5,923 nucleotides of DNA. It comes from CAZUTK01 sp964623265 (lineage in GTDB: Bacteria > Electryoneota > B3-LCP). Shown piece by piece: positions 1 through 4,760 of this stretch (positions within the stretch are counted from its first letter, which is position 1; every line of letters starts with the position of its first letter). The position numbers were made by a program, and so were the translations under genes. The notes under the pieces are model-generated. The model was not told the origin of the DNA, ran no database searches, and saw only the letters and a list, made by a program, of their open reading frames with translations. The stretch covers positions 1 through 5,923 of the forward strand of contig CAZUTK010000103.1 in assembly GCA_964623265.1 (NCBI GenBank), in the 5' to 3' direction.

Positions 1-77
1 CACGCCCTGGGAGGTCTACTCCGGACGCGCTCAACCTCCCCCTGTTGCGCTTTAAACTTGAACTTGCCGAGTTATAA

Positions 78-746
78 ATGACCAACGCGAAAAACGTTAT
101 CTGCTTGAATGTCGCTATGCTGATGTGCTCTGTTATAGCAGCTGCGCAATCAGATGATTGCATGAATGTTCTTGCAAAGAAGGAATCCATGTTCTATGAA
201 CATGTAGTAAATAATGTAATTTTTAAAATTATATATGAAAGATATAAGTGTAGTGAAGTGGAAGAATCGGAGTTCAGATACCTTCTTCCTGGTGTCGGGA
301 ATTCCTATGTTATTAAATTTCAATGTTCTGAAATCGCCTTCCCCGATCCCGACTATATATTGTATGAGTATTATATGGAAAAATTTTTAACTCCTTCAGA
401 ACCGGATTCTTTAGGACGTGTGAGGTGGACAACTAAATTTGGGATTCATTTTAATGCGCCGATTAATAAGGGGCTGGTTCTTTATAATGTTGCGAATGAA
501 AACTATTTGATTGTTAGCGGCTATGCATTTCTCGATCCTATTAGCCATTTTTACTTTCGAGACGGATTTGATTCGTCTTCGTTAATCAGCTACTGTAAGG
601 TTAGATATTTTAATTATCAGCCGATAATTGAGAATTTTTCCGTTAAAGAAAAATGGGTGGAATTTTATTCGGAGGCTATGGATGATTATTATCGAGCGGA
701 TTTGTCGGAAGATCGTATTGGGCCTGAACTGCGTCTAAAAGACTGA
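78..746 (+). CDS. Hypothetical exported protein, AT-rich orphan gene
   Basis: I do not recognise a family. The 222-residue product begins with a plausible Sec signal peptide: Lys5, a hydrophobic stretch at about residues 7-20 and an Ala-Ala-Ala-Gln-Ser cleavage context near 21-25. The mature part would be secreted or periplasmic. It is rich in aromatic residues (many Tyr and Phe) and has four cysteines (28, 58, 83, 173) that could form disulfides. No transmembrane segment follows the signal. The ATG at 78 was chosen because it gives the complete signal peptide; Met14 and Met16 would cut it. No good Shine-Dalgarno is visible; a TTGAAC motif lies at 58-63 and TATAA abuts the start. A hand count over 121-720 gives about 35% GC, against about 63% in samples of ispG and hemY, so recent transfer is likely. 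The gene stands alone on the + strand, and the first possible terminator downstream is at 794-810 or 1043-1075. That it is a real gene is supported by length, codon-scale AT bias and the signal peptide, not by homology. Confidence 0.62.
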   Translation: MTNAKNVICLNVAMLMCSVIAAAQSDDCMNVLAKKESMFYEHVVNNVIFKIIYERYKCSEVEESEFRYLLPGVGNSYVIKFQCSEIAFPDPDYILYEYYMEKFLTPSEPDSLGRVRWTTKFGIHFNAPINKGLVLYNVANENYLIVSGYAFLDPISHFYFRDGFDSSSLISYCKVRYFNYQPIIENFSVKEKWVEFYSEAMDDYYRADLSEDRIGPELRLKD

Positions 747-793
747 GAAGCGAGGAATACTTTAGAGTGGCAATTTCAATTCTGAAGCGCAAC

Positions 794-810
794 GAGAAGC
801 GGAGCTTCTC
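794..810 (+). other. Short perfect hairpin downstream of the AT-rich gene
   Basis: GAGAAGC (794-800) and GCTTCTC (804-810) form a perfect 7-bp stem with a 3-nt loop, 48 nt after the stop of the orphan gene. No U-tract follows, so it is not a canonical intrinsic terminator. It could protect the 3' end of that mRNA or be incidental. Confidence 0.35.
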
Positions 811-976
811 CTGAGCAGATTTCCTACGGCATCTTCCAGTCCTGACCTTTCCGCAAGTGACATATAGTGGGCAGGGAGAGACGAGATCGGATAAGAGAGT
901 GCCTCGAATTCCACCCGCTATCTGCTTCAAAGTGTGGCGCGGGCACTAAGTCCTTTATCTGTGCGTTATATTGGGA

Positions 977-1066
977 GTGCGGGATTTACTGGGGGGGGAT
1001 CCCGCACGTTCCGCAACGCGAAAGCCGCGGAACAAGCGATTCAAGCCCGAACGCCAGTTCGGGCTT
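977..1066 (+). ncRNA. Candidate structured RNA: three consecutive hairpins ending in a terminator
   Basis: Three stems lie end to end. Hairpin 1 pairs GTGCGGGAT (977-985) with ATCCCGCAC (999-1007), a perfect 9 bp; its 13-nt loop ends in eight G. Hairpin 2 starts at the next base: GTTCCGC (1008-1014) pairs with GCGGAAC (1027-1033). Inside it, GC-GAAA-GC (1018-1025) forms a GNRA tetraloop mini-stem across an asymmetric internal loop. Hairpin 3 (1043-1066) is the intrinsic terminator listed separately. Abutting stems followed by a terminator suggest the 3' part of a small RNA or a structured 3' UTR read on the + strand. I tried tRNA, tmRNA, 5S, SRP, 6S and RNase P signatures and none fit. The 5' end is unknown; TTATAT at 966-971 could be a -10 box but no matching -35 is convincing. 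Alternatives are tandem terminators for the gene at 78-746, or a relic. Confidence 0.4.
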
Positions 1067-1075
1067 TGTCGTTTT
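1043..1075 (+). terminator. Rho-independent terminator, + strand
   Basis: AAGCCCGAAC (1043-1052), loop GCCA, GTTCGGGCTT (1057-1066) form a perfect 10-bp GC-rich stem. It is followed by a T-rich stretch, TTTGTCGTTTT, ending at 1075. The T-tract lies only on the + strand side, so it terminates rightward transcription: the orphan gene, an RNA gene in 747-1040, or both. On the minus strand the stem is followed only by TTGAATC, so it should serve ispG poorly. Confidence 0.75.
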
Positions 1076-1094
1076 CAGCAACGTCTGTAGCGGA

Positions 1095-1133
1095 NNNNNN
1101 NNNNNNNNNNNNNNNNNNNNNNNNNNNNNNNNN
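1095..1133. other. Assembly gap (39 N)
   Basis: A run of N interrupts the intergenic region between the + strand terminator and the 3' end of ispG. The true length and content are unknown. Open reading frames that run through it are not meaningful. It sits beside a low-complexity pyrimidine tract, a plausible cause of the assembly break. Confidence 0.95.
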
Positions 1134-1143
1134 CCCTGTTCCG

Positions 1144-1171
1144 TTTTTCCTTCTTTCTTTTCTTTTTCTCT
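1144..1171 (+). repeat. 28-nt uninterrupted pyrimidine tract
   Basis: All 28 bases on the + strand are T or C, so the strand read by ispG is all purine. It begins 16 nt past the ispG stop codon. No hairpin accompanies it, so it is not an intrinsic terminator for ispG. Such tracts are low complexity and can adopt triplex structure, but this one is not a clean mirror repeat. Confidence 0.6.
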
Positions 1172-1187
1172 GTTCGGTCGGATCGCA

Positions 1188-2285
1188 TCAGGCGCCGTGG
1201 GCGGGGGCCTCTTCTTCCGGCTGGAAGTTCTCCACCTCCTCGATGATCGTCTGCACGATTTCTTCTTCCTTGATGCGCCGGACCACTTCTCCCTTGCGGT
1301 AGAGGATGCCCACTCCTTTGCCGGCGGCGATGCCGATGTCGGCTTCCGACGCCTCCCCCGGGCCGTTCACGACGCAGCCGAGCAGGGCGATCTTTACCGG
1401 CTTCTTGTATCCTTTCAGCGCATCCTCAAGCTGGCGCGTGACTTTGAACAGGTCTATCTCCAGCCGCCCGCAGGTGGGGCAGGCGATGATCTCCACGCCG
1501 CGCGATGCAAGCCCCAGCGAGCGGAGAATTTCCTTGCCGACCTCTACTTCCTTTTCCGGTTCGTCGGTGAGGGAGACGCGAATGGTGTCGCCGATCCCTT
1601 CGGCCAGAAGCGCGCCGATGCCGACGGCCGATTTGATGGTCCCTACGCGGGGCGTTCCGGCCTCGGTTACGCCCAGGTGGAGCGGATAGTCGGTTCGCTC
1701 GGCGATCAGCCGGTAGGCCTCGATCATCAGCCGCACGTCGGTGGACTTGACGGAGATGATGACGTCCCGGAAGCCGACCTTCTCGCAGATTTCCACGTGG
1801 CGCATGGCGCTCTCGAACAGGGCTTCGGAGGTGGGATAGCCGTGTTTTTCCAGAATGTCTTCTTCCAGCGATCCGGAGTTGACGCCGATGCGGATGGGGA
1901 CCCCTTTTTCCTTTGCGGCGTTCAGCACTTCGTGGATGCGCTCCACCTTGCCGATGTTCCCCGGGTTGATGCGGACCTTGGCCACGCCCCCTTCGATCGC
2001 TTTCAGGGCGAAGATGTGGTTGAAGTGGATGTCGCTCACGATGGGAACGTTCACCGCGCTGACGATTTCGCCGATTGCGGCGGCGGCGTTCTTTTCGTTT
2101 ACCGTGACGCGCACGATGTCCACACCCGCCTCCTCGCACCGCCGGATCTGTGCGACGGTTGCCTCCACATCGGCCGTTTTTGTCTTCGTCATCGTCTGCA
2201 CGGAGATCGGCGCGCCCCCTCCCACGGGGATATTGCCGACCATCACCCGGCGCGTCTGCCGCCGTCTGAACGGGGCCACCACCAT
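1188..2285 (-). CDS. ispG: 4-hydroxy-3-methylbut-2-enyl diphosphate synthase (IspG/GcpE)
   Basis: IspG is the cytosolic [4Fe-4S] enzyme of the MEP pathway. It reductively converts 2-C-methyl-D-erythritol 2,4-cyclodiphosphate to HMBPP, the precursor of IPP and DMAPP. Visible hallmarks are an N-terminal TIM-barrel half (RRVMVGNIPVGGGAPISVQ, SDIHFN, RINPGNIG, RIGVNSGSLE, LGVTEAG) and a C-terminal cluster domain with CPTC and GCVVNGPGE. Counted from the start chosen here, the ligands are Cys269, Cys272, Cys304 and Glu311, one off E. coli Cys270, Cys273, Cys305 and Glu312. The frame is open to an ATG at 2348 (386 aa). I prefer the ATG at 2285 (365 aa), which has AGAAGGA ten bases upstream (2296-2302) and matches the usual length; the 2348 ATG has no Shine-Dalgarno. 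This is the short form without the large inserted domain seen in many Bacteroidetes, Chlorobi, Chlamydiae and plants. The tail is acidic (residues about 340-360). It lies downstream of, and co-directional with, the rhomboid gene. Product certain; start fairly likely. Confidence 0.97.
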   Translation of the reverse strand: MVVAPFRRRQTRRVMVGNIPVGGGAPISVQTMTKTKTADVEATVAQIRRCEEAGVDIVRVTVNEKNAAAAIGEIVSAVNVPIVSDIHFNHIFALKAIEGGVAKVRINPGNIGKVERIHEVLNAAKEKGVPIRIGVNSGSLEEDILEKHGYPTSEALFESAMRHVEICEKVGFRDVIISVKSTDVRLMIEAYRLIAERTDYPLHLGVTEAGTPRVGTIKSAVGIGALLAEGIGDTIRVSLTDEPEKEVEVGKEILRSLGLASRGVEIIACPTCGRLEIDLFKVTRQLEDALKGYKKPVKIALLGCVVNGPGEASEADIGIAAGKGVGILYRKGEVVRRIKEEEIVQTIIEEVENFQPEEEAPAHGA

Positions 2286-2295
2286 CGGGCTGTCA

Positions 2296-2302
2296 TCCTT
2301 CT
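2296..2302 (-). promoter_or_regulatory. Shine-Dalgarno deciding the ispG start
   Basis: On the minus strand AGAAGGA ends ten bases before the ATG at 2283-2285. This supports the shorter IspG over the in-frame ATG at 2348, which is preceded by an AT-rich stretch (TTTGAATTTTTTCC) with no such motif. Confidence 0.55.
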
Positions 2303-2354
2303 GCGCGTTTCCGTTCGCGTCAACGATCTGAAGATCAAGTCTGTTCATGGAAAA

Positions 2355-2411
2355 AATTCAAAGTTCAATGTTCAGGAGAGCGGCGGCAAAGATTCAAAGT
2401 TCCGGGTTCCT
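2355..2411 (-). repeat. Period-7 heptad tract upstream of ispG
   Basis: On the + strand TTC recurs every seven bases at 2357, 2364 and 2371, and again at 2393, 2400 and 2407, with about 19 bases between the two triplets of heptads. Read on the minus strand, in the ispG direction, these are degenerate heptads of the type TTGAACT / GGAACCC. Short degenerate heptameric intergenic repeats of this kind are known from several bacterial groups. A single TTGAACT also occurs at 58-64, shortly before the + strand orphan gene. The tract fills much of the spacer between the rhomboid stop and the upstream ispG ATG. Function unknown. Confidence 0.55.
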
Positions 2412-2465
2412 ATCCAATCCCGAATTGTTCCGTTCGATTGCGCGGCCGTTGCGTTTCCGTTGGCC

Positions 2466-3389
2466 CTACAGATCTGCCCTTTTGCTTGCGTTGTTCAGCA
2501 GGTCCTTCTCTTCCTGTGTCAGGCTTTGATAGCCCTGGTCGGAAATCTTGTCCAGTATCCGGTCGATGCGCTCCTGATCCTCGCCGAAGTTCATGTTCAC
2601 GGGGGCGCTGCGCGGCACGTCCCGGAAGCGGGCCTCGATGATCCGTGCCGATTCCCGGCGGTCCGCCCGCGACACGGGGCCGGGCGGAGGAGGAGGCTGC
2701 GAAAACTGTCCGGCATCGCGTGCCGGCCGCCCCGACAGCTTGTTTGCAATGATCGTATGCAGCCCGGTTTTCAGCAGAATAAATCCCGTTAACGCTCCGC
2801 CCAGATGGGCGAAGTGGGCAATGTTGTCCGTGGGGCTGTTGCTGATGCCGCGGAAGACGGAATAGCCGATATAGAAAATCGCCGCCCATTTTGCTCGCAT
2901 CGGAATAAAAAAGAGCAGGATAATCCGGTCGGGAAAGAGCATCGCATAGGCAATCATCACTCCGGAAATTGCCCCGGAGGCTCCCACCGCAGGTGCGGCA
3001 CTGCCGTCAATGACCGTGAAGATGGTATGCAGCAAACTTGCTCCAAGTCCGCTGAGCAGATAAAACACCATCATGCGCTTCGGGCCGAACTGATTCTCGA
3101 TTTCCGAGCCGAACATCCACAATACGAACATGTTCATCAGCAGATGGAAAAAATCCGCATGAAGAAACATGGTGGTGAAGTACTGCCAGGGACGGAAGAA
3201 AGGAGAGTCCGGAGGCCAGAGCGCTCCATACTGCAGGAAAATGTGATCCAGTATGCGGCCTGTGCCGTCCGGGTATGTTCCCATAGGGAGCATGCCCAGC
3301 ACAAAAATTCCGACGTTCAGGACCAGCAGCCACTTGATGACGGGAGGAAAAAAGCTCGGACGGCTGTATGAAAAACGGTCGTTATACAT
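2466..3389 (-). CDS. Rhomboid family intramembrane serine protease
   Basis: A polytopic inner-membrane protease of the GlpG type that cleaves transmembrane substrates within the bilayer. The 307-aa product has a first membrane segment at about 15-36 and then the HxxxN helix (His82, Asn86, in FFHLLMNMFVLW). Further helices lie at about 104-125, 135-163 and 166-182. The nucleophile motif GASG puts the catalytic Ser at 138, and HLGGALTG puts the catalytic His at 195 (HxxGxxxG pattern). The Ser/His dyad and oxyanion-helping residues are intact, so it should be active. After the last helix come a Pro-rich linker (232-238) and a soluble tail, about 270-304, with LDKIS...GYQSLTQEEKDLL. This tail recurs on rhomboids of Bacteroidetes, Chlorobi and related phyla (I believe DUF6576). 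The ATG at 3389 is the only possible start because an in-frame stop lies at 3402-3404; no clear Shine-Dalgarno is present. ispG follows after 117-180 nt in the same direction, so co-transcription is possible. Substrate unknown. Confidence 0.94.
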   Translation of the reverse strand: MYNDRFSYSRPSFFPPVIKWLLVLNVGIFVLGMLPMGTYPDGTGRILDHIFLQYGALWPPDSPFFRPWQYFTTMFLHADFFHLLMNMFVLWMFGSEIENQFGPKRMMVFYLLSGLGASLLHTIFTVIDGSAAPAVGASGAISGVMIAYAMLFPDRIILLFFIPMRAKWAAIFYIGYSVFRGISNSPTDNIAHFAHLGGALTGFILLKTGLHTIIANKLSGRPARDAGQFSQPPPPPGPVSRADRRESARIIEARFRDVPRSAPVNMNFGEDQERIDRILDKISDQGYQSLTQEEKDLLNNASKRADL

Positions 3390-3606
3390 CAGTGTTCGGT
3401 TTCAGTGAGGCTTCCTGCGGATGCAGGCCGGAGGAAAGACGCCGCCGCCGTCGCGGTATTTTCCGGCTCTTTCTTTTGTTCTTTGCTTCCGGTCGGTCCG
3501 GGTCCGGTACGCCCGCGCCGGGGGAAATGATTCGCCCGAATCCATGCAAGGTTGTAACCGCATTCCGGGGTCTCGGGCTTTTTTTGCCTGTTTTATCGAA
3601 TGCATG
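3390..3606. other. Intergenic region upstream of the rhomboid gene
   Basis: I see no gene here. It should contain the leader or promoter of the minus-strand rhomboid gene, but no -35/-10 pair is convincing. Small structures are CCTGC-GGAT-GCAGG (3414-3427), the 5-bp inverted ATTCG/CGAAT at 3530-3541, and GAATCCATGCA (3538-3548), which is complementary at 10 of 11 positions to TGCATGGATCC (3601-3611) at the edge of the repeat cluster. A T7 run follows GGGC just left of the repeats, but the preceding stem is too weak to call a terminator. Confidence 0.5.
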
Positions 3607-3815
3607 GATCCCCGCTTTCGCGGGGATGACAGATGTACTAATGCGCGGCGTCGATTTGCTTCTGGTGGATCCCCGCTTTCGCGGGGATGACAGTTCAACG
3701 CTTCGCGAGCGCATGCGAGACGACAAAAGATCCCCGCATTCGCGGGGATGACAGCTGGCGCTTTCCTTCTTTTTACTCTCAATTGAAGAGATCCCCGCAT
3801 TCGCGGGGATGACAG
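3607..3815. repeat. Four palindromic REP-like repeats at exact 61-bp period (CRISPR-like)
   Basis: Four 26-bp direct copies lie at 3607-3632, 3668-3693, 3729-3754 and 3790-3815, separated by three 35-bp intervals. Each contains ATCCCCGC / GCGGGGAT as a perfect 8-bp stem around a 4-nt loop and ends in GACAG. Copies 1 and 2 have loop TTTC, copies 3 and 4 ATTC; that is the only difference within the 26 bp. In translation the reverse strand gives the familiar spurious peptides HPRESGDP, VIPAKAGI and SSPRKRGS, a mark of a REP-like element widespread in bacterial genomes. Repeat-plus-interval length (61 bp), the GCGGGGAT stem and the 4-nt loop also match type I-E CRISPR geometry. I call it a REP cluster because no cas gene is present and interval 2 is repeated after copy 4. 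The hairpins would lie in the 3' UTR of the acyltransferase mRNA, where such elements can stabilise RNA or terminate transcription. Confidence 0.85.
3668..3725. repeat. Larger composite repeat, copy A
   Basis: The palindromic repeat at 3668-3693 plus the following 32 bases (TTCAACG, TTCGCGA and a terminal GCATGCGAGACGACA) form a unit of about 58 bp. It recurs at 3790-3846 with a one-base indel and a few substitutions. The mobile or amplified unit is therefore longer than the 26-bp palindrome. Confidence 0.75.
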
Positions 3816-3846
3816 TTCAACGTTTCGCGATGCATGCGAGACGACA
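3790..3846. repeat. Larger composite repeat, copy B
   Basis: Second copy of the unit at 3668-3725. It has the palindrome with loop ATTC in place of TTTC, then TTCAACG, TTCGCGA and GCATGCGAGACGACA again, one base shorter. It is the outermost copy, ending 46 bp before the acyltransferase stop codon. Confidence 0.75.
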
Positions 3847-3892
3847 GGCCATTCCGTATTCCGGCTGGTGCGCACTCCCGTTCTTTCTCTTT

Positions 3893-4633
3893 CTATCGGC
3901 GATTCCGGATGCCGTCCCACCAGTTGTTGATGGAGCGTCGGCCGTGCAGGACGGGGATGTAGTCATCCAGCCGTTCGTCGCAAAAATCGTCCCGCAGCCG
4001 GTCGGCCTGATAGGTGAGGAGGGCTGCGATCAGTTCCGTCAGTCCGGCCGTCGTTCTGCCGTCATCGGGGCCAATGTCCGTGATTTCCCCGACGCGGGCA
4101 AGGGCAATCGGGCGCTCCTGGTGGAGCAGTTCGTACCGGAATGCGACGGGGACAAGGGAGCATTCGCCGATCATGCGTATCAGGTGGGCCGTTCCGGAAT
4201 AGCAGCGGACCGGCCGGCGGTCGTTCGGAACGATTTCCCCCTGCGGAAACAGCCACAACACCCGTCCGGTTCCGCGCAGGAGGGTTGCGGCGTAGTCGAG
4301 CGAGCGGCGGGCCGAGCGGAAGTTCTCCCGGTCGACGGAAAACATCCCCAGACGGCGGAAAAATCCGTAGCGGCGCAACTGCCGCTCTTCCATGATTCCG
4401 TAGGCGTCGTGGTCGAACAGGTCCAGGGAGAGAAGGATCGGCATCACGGCATCCCACCAGGAGGGGTGGTTCGCCACGATCAGAAGGGGGCGCTCCGGGG
4501 CGCGATCCTTATTCCACGCTGCAAGGCGTTCGCCGCCGCACACGGAGACCTGCGCAAGCCGTTTCCGCGCATGGCCGCGAAAATATCGGGTAAAAAATCG
4601 CCTGTGGAATCGGGTCGGCCGGGCCGTGAGCAT
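3893..4633 (-). CDS. Lysophospholipid acyltransferase family protein (PlsC-like)
   Basis: Probable membrane-associated acyltransferase moving a fatty acyl group to a lipid or lipid-like acceptor. From the ATG at 4633 the product has 246 residues. The PlsC/LPLAT blocks appear in order: NHPSWWD with His56 and Asp61 (the catalytic HX4D), GMFSVDR at 96-102 (block II, Arg102), FPQGE at 129-133 (block III, a variant of FPEGT) and VPVAF at 161-165 (block IV). The N-terminus is basic and aromatic (RFHRRFFTRYFRGHARKR), suiting peripheral membrane contact; I see no strong membrane span. The open frame continues through the N run at 4688-4702 to an ATG at 4747. I reject that start because it relies on unknown bases and would lie 14 bp from the divergent hemY start. 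No Shine-Dalgarno is evident before 4633. The acceptor is unknown: lysophosphatidate is the default, while an acylated carotenoid or ornithine lipid are alternatives. Family solid, substrate not. Confidence 0.87.
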   Translation of the reverse strand: MLTARPTRFHRRFFTRYFRGHARKRLAQVSVCGGERLAAWNKDRAPERPLLIVANHPSWWDAVMPILLSLDLFDHDAYGIMEERQLRRYGFFRRLGMFSVDRENFRSARRSLDYAATLLRGTGRVLWLFPQGEIVPNDRRPVRCYSGTAHLIRMIGECSLVPVAFRYELLHQERPIALARVGEITDIGPDDGRTTAGLTELIAALLTYQADRLRDDFCDERLDDYIPVLHGRRSINNWWDGIRNRR

Positions 4634-4687
4634 GCGGTGTTCGGTTCGTGCGCTCTGTGCCGTTACAGCTTCGTATGGGTTCGGTGT

Positions 4688-4702
4688 NNNNNNNNNNNNN
4701 NN
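4688..4702. other. Assembly gap (15 N) in a divergent intergenic region
   Basis: The N run sits between the divergent starts of the acyltransferase (4633) and hemY (4761). It hides part of the shared promoter region, including where a -35 box for hemY would be expected. Its real length is unknown. Confidence 0.95.
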
Positions 4703-4708
4703 CGTCGG

Positions 4709-4714
4709 TATATT
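4709..4714 (+). promoter_or_regulatory. Possible -10 box for hemY
   Basis: TATATT lies 46 bp before the hemY start. A -35 box at standard spacing would fall inside the N run, so the promoter cannot be verified. Confidence 0.3.
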
Positions 4715-4749
4715 TTCGGAACCCGGAGCGGAAAATACGGCATTCATTC

Positions 4750-4753
4750 GGAG
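4750..4753 (+). promoter_or_regulatory. Shine-Dalgarno of hemY
   Basis: GGAG is followed by seven bases and then GTG at 4761. Its spacing is ideal and decides the GTG start; a second in-frame GTG at 4773 has no such motif at the right distance. Confidence 0.75.
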
Positions 4754-4760
4754 TTGCTAC

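Noticed and set aside
865..920. TAGTGGG / CCCGCTA pairing with a TCGAATT motif, suggestive of a tRNA fragment
   Set aside because: Only 56 nt separate the stem ends, one pair is a wobble, and no proper T-arm or anticodon arm can be drawn. Not a tRNA.
676..930. Minus-strand frame of 84 codons overlapping the end of the orphan gene
   Set aside because: No recognisable domain, no ribosome binding site, and it overlaps the 3' end of a better-supported gene.
867..2792. Very long + strand frame (641 codons) opposite ispG and part of the rhomboid gene
   Set aside because: It runs through the N gap and is antisense to two well-supported genes. Its protein is low-complexity Asp/His/Ala-rich sequence typical of antisense frames in GC-rich DNA.
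3569..3587. Terminator-like GGGC followed by seven T
   Set aside because: The preceding stem is at most four pairs with a wobble, and no + strand gene lies upstream for it to terminate.
3607..3815. Calling the 61-bp-periodic cluster a CRISPR array outright
   Set aside because: Only four copies are present, there is no cas gene or leader, one interval is repeated after the last copy, and the repeat belongs to a widespread dispersed palindromic type. Kept as a repeat with the resemblance reported.
3402..3920. Minus-strand frame of 172 codons across the repeat cluster
   Set aside because: Its sequence is mostly translated REP element (CHPRESGDP, VIPANAGI and SSPRKRGS peptides), a known source of spurious proteins. 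It also overlaps the acyltransferase end.
4634..4747. N-terminal extension of the acyltransferase to the ATG at 4747
   Set aside because: It depends on reading frame through unknown bases and would place the start 14 bp from the divergent hemY start, overlapping its leader.
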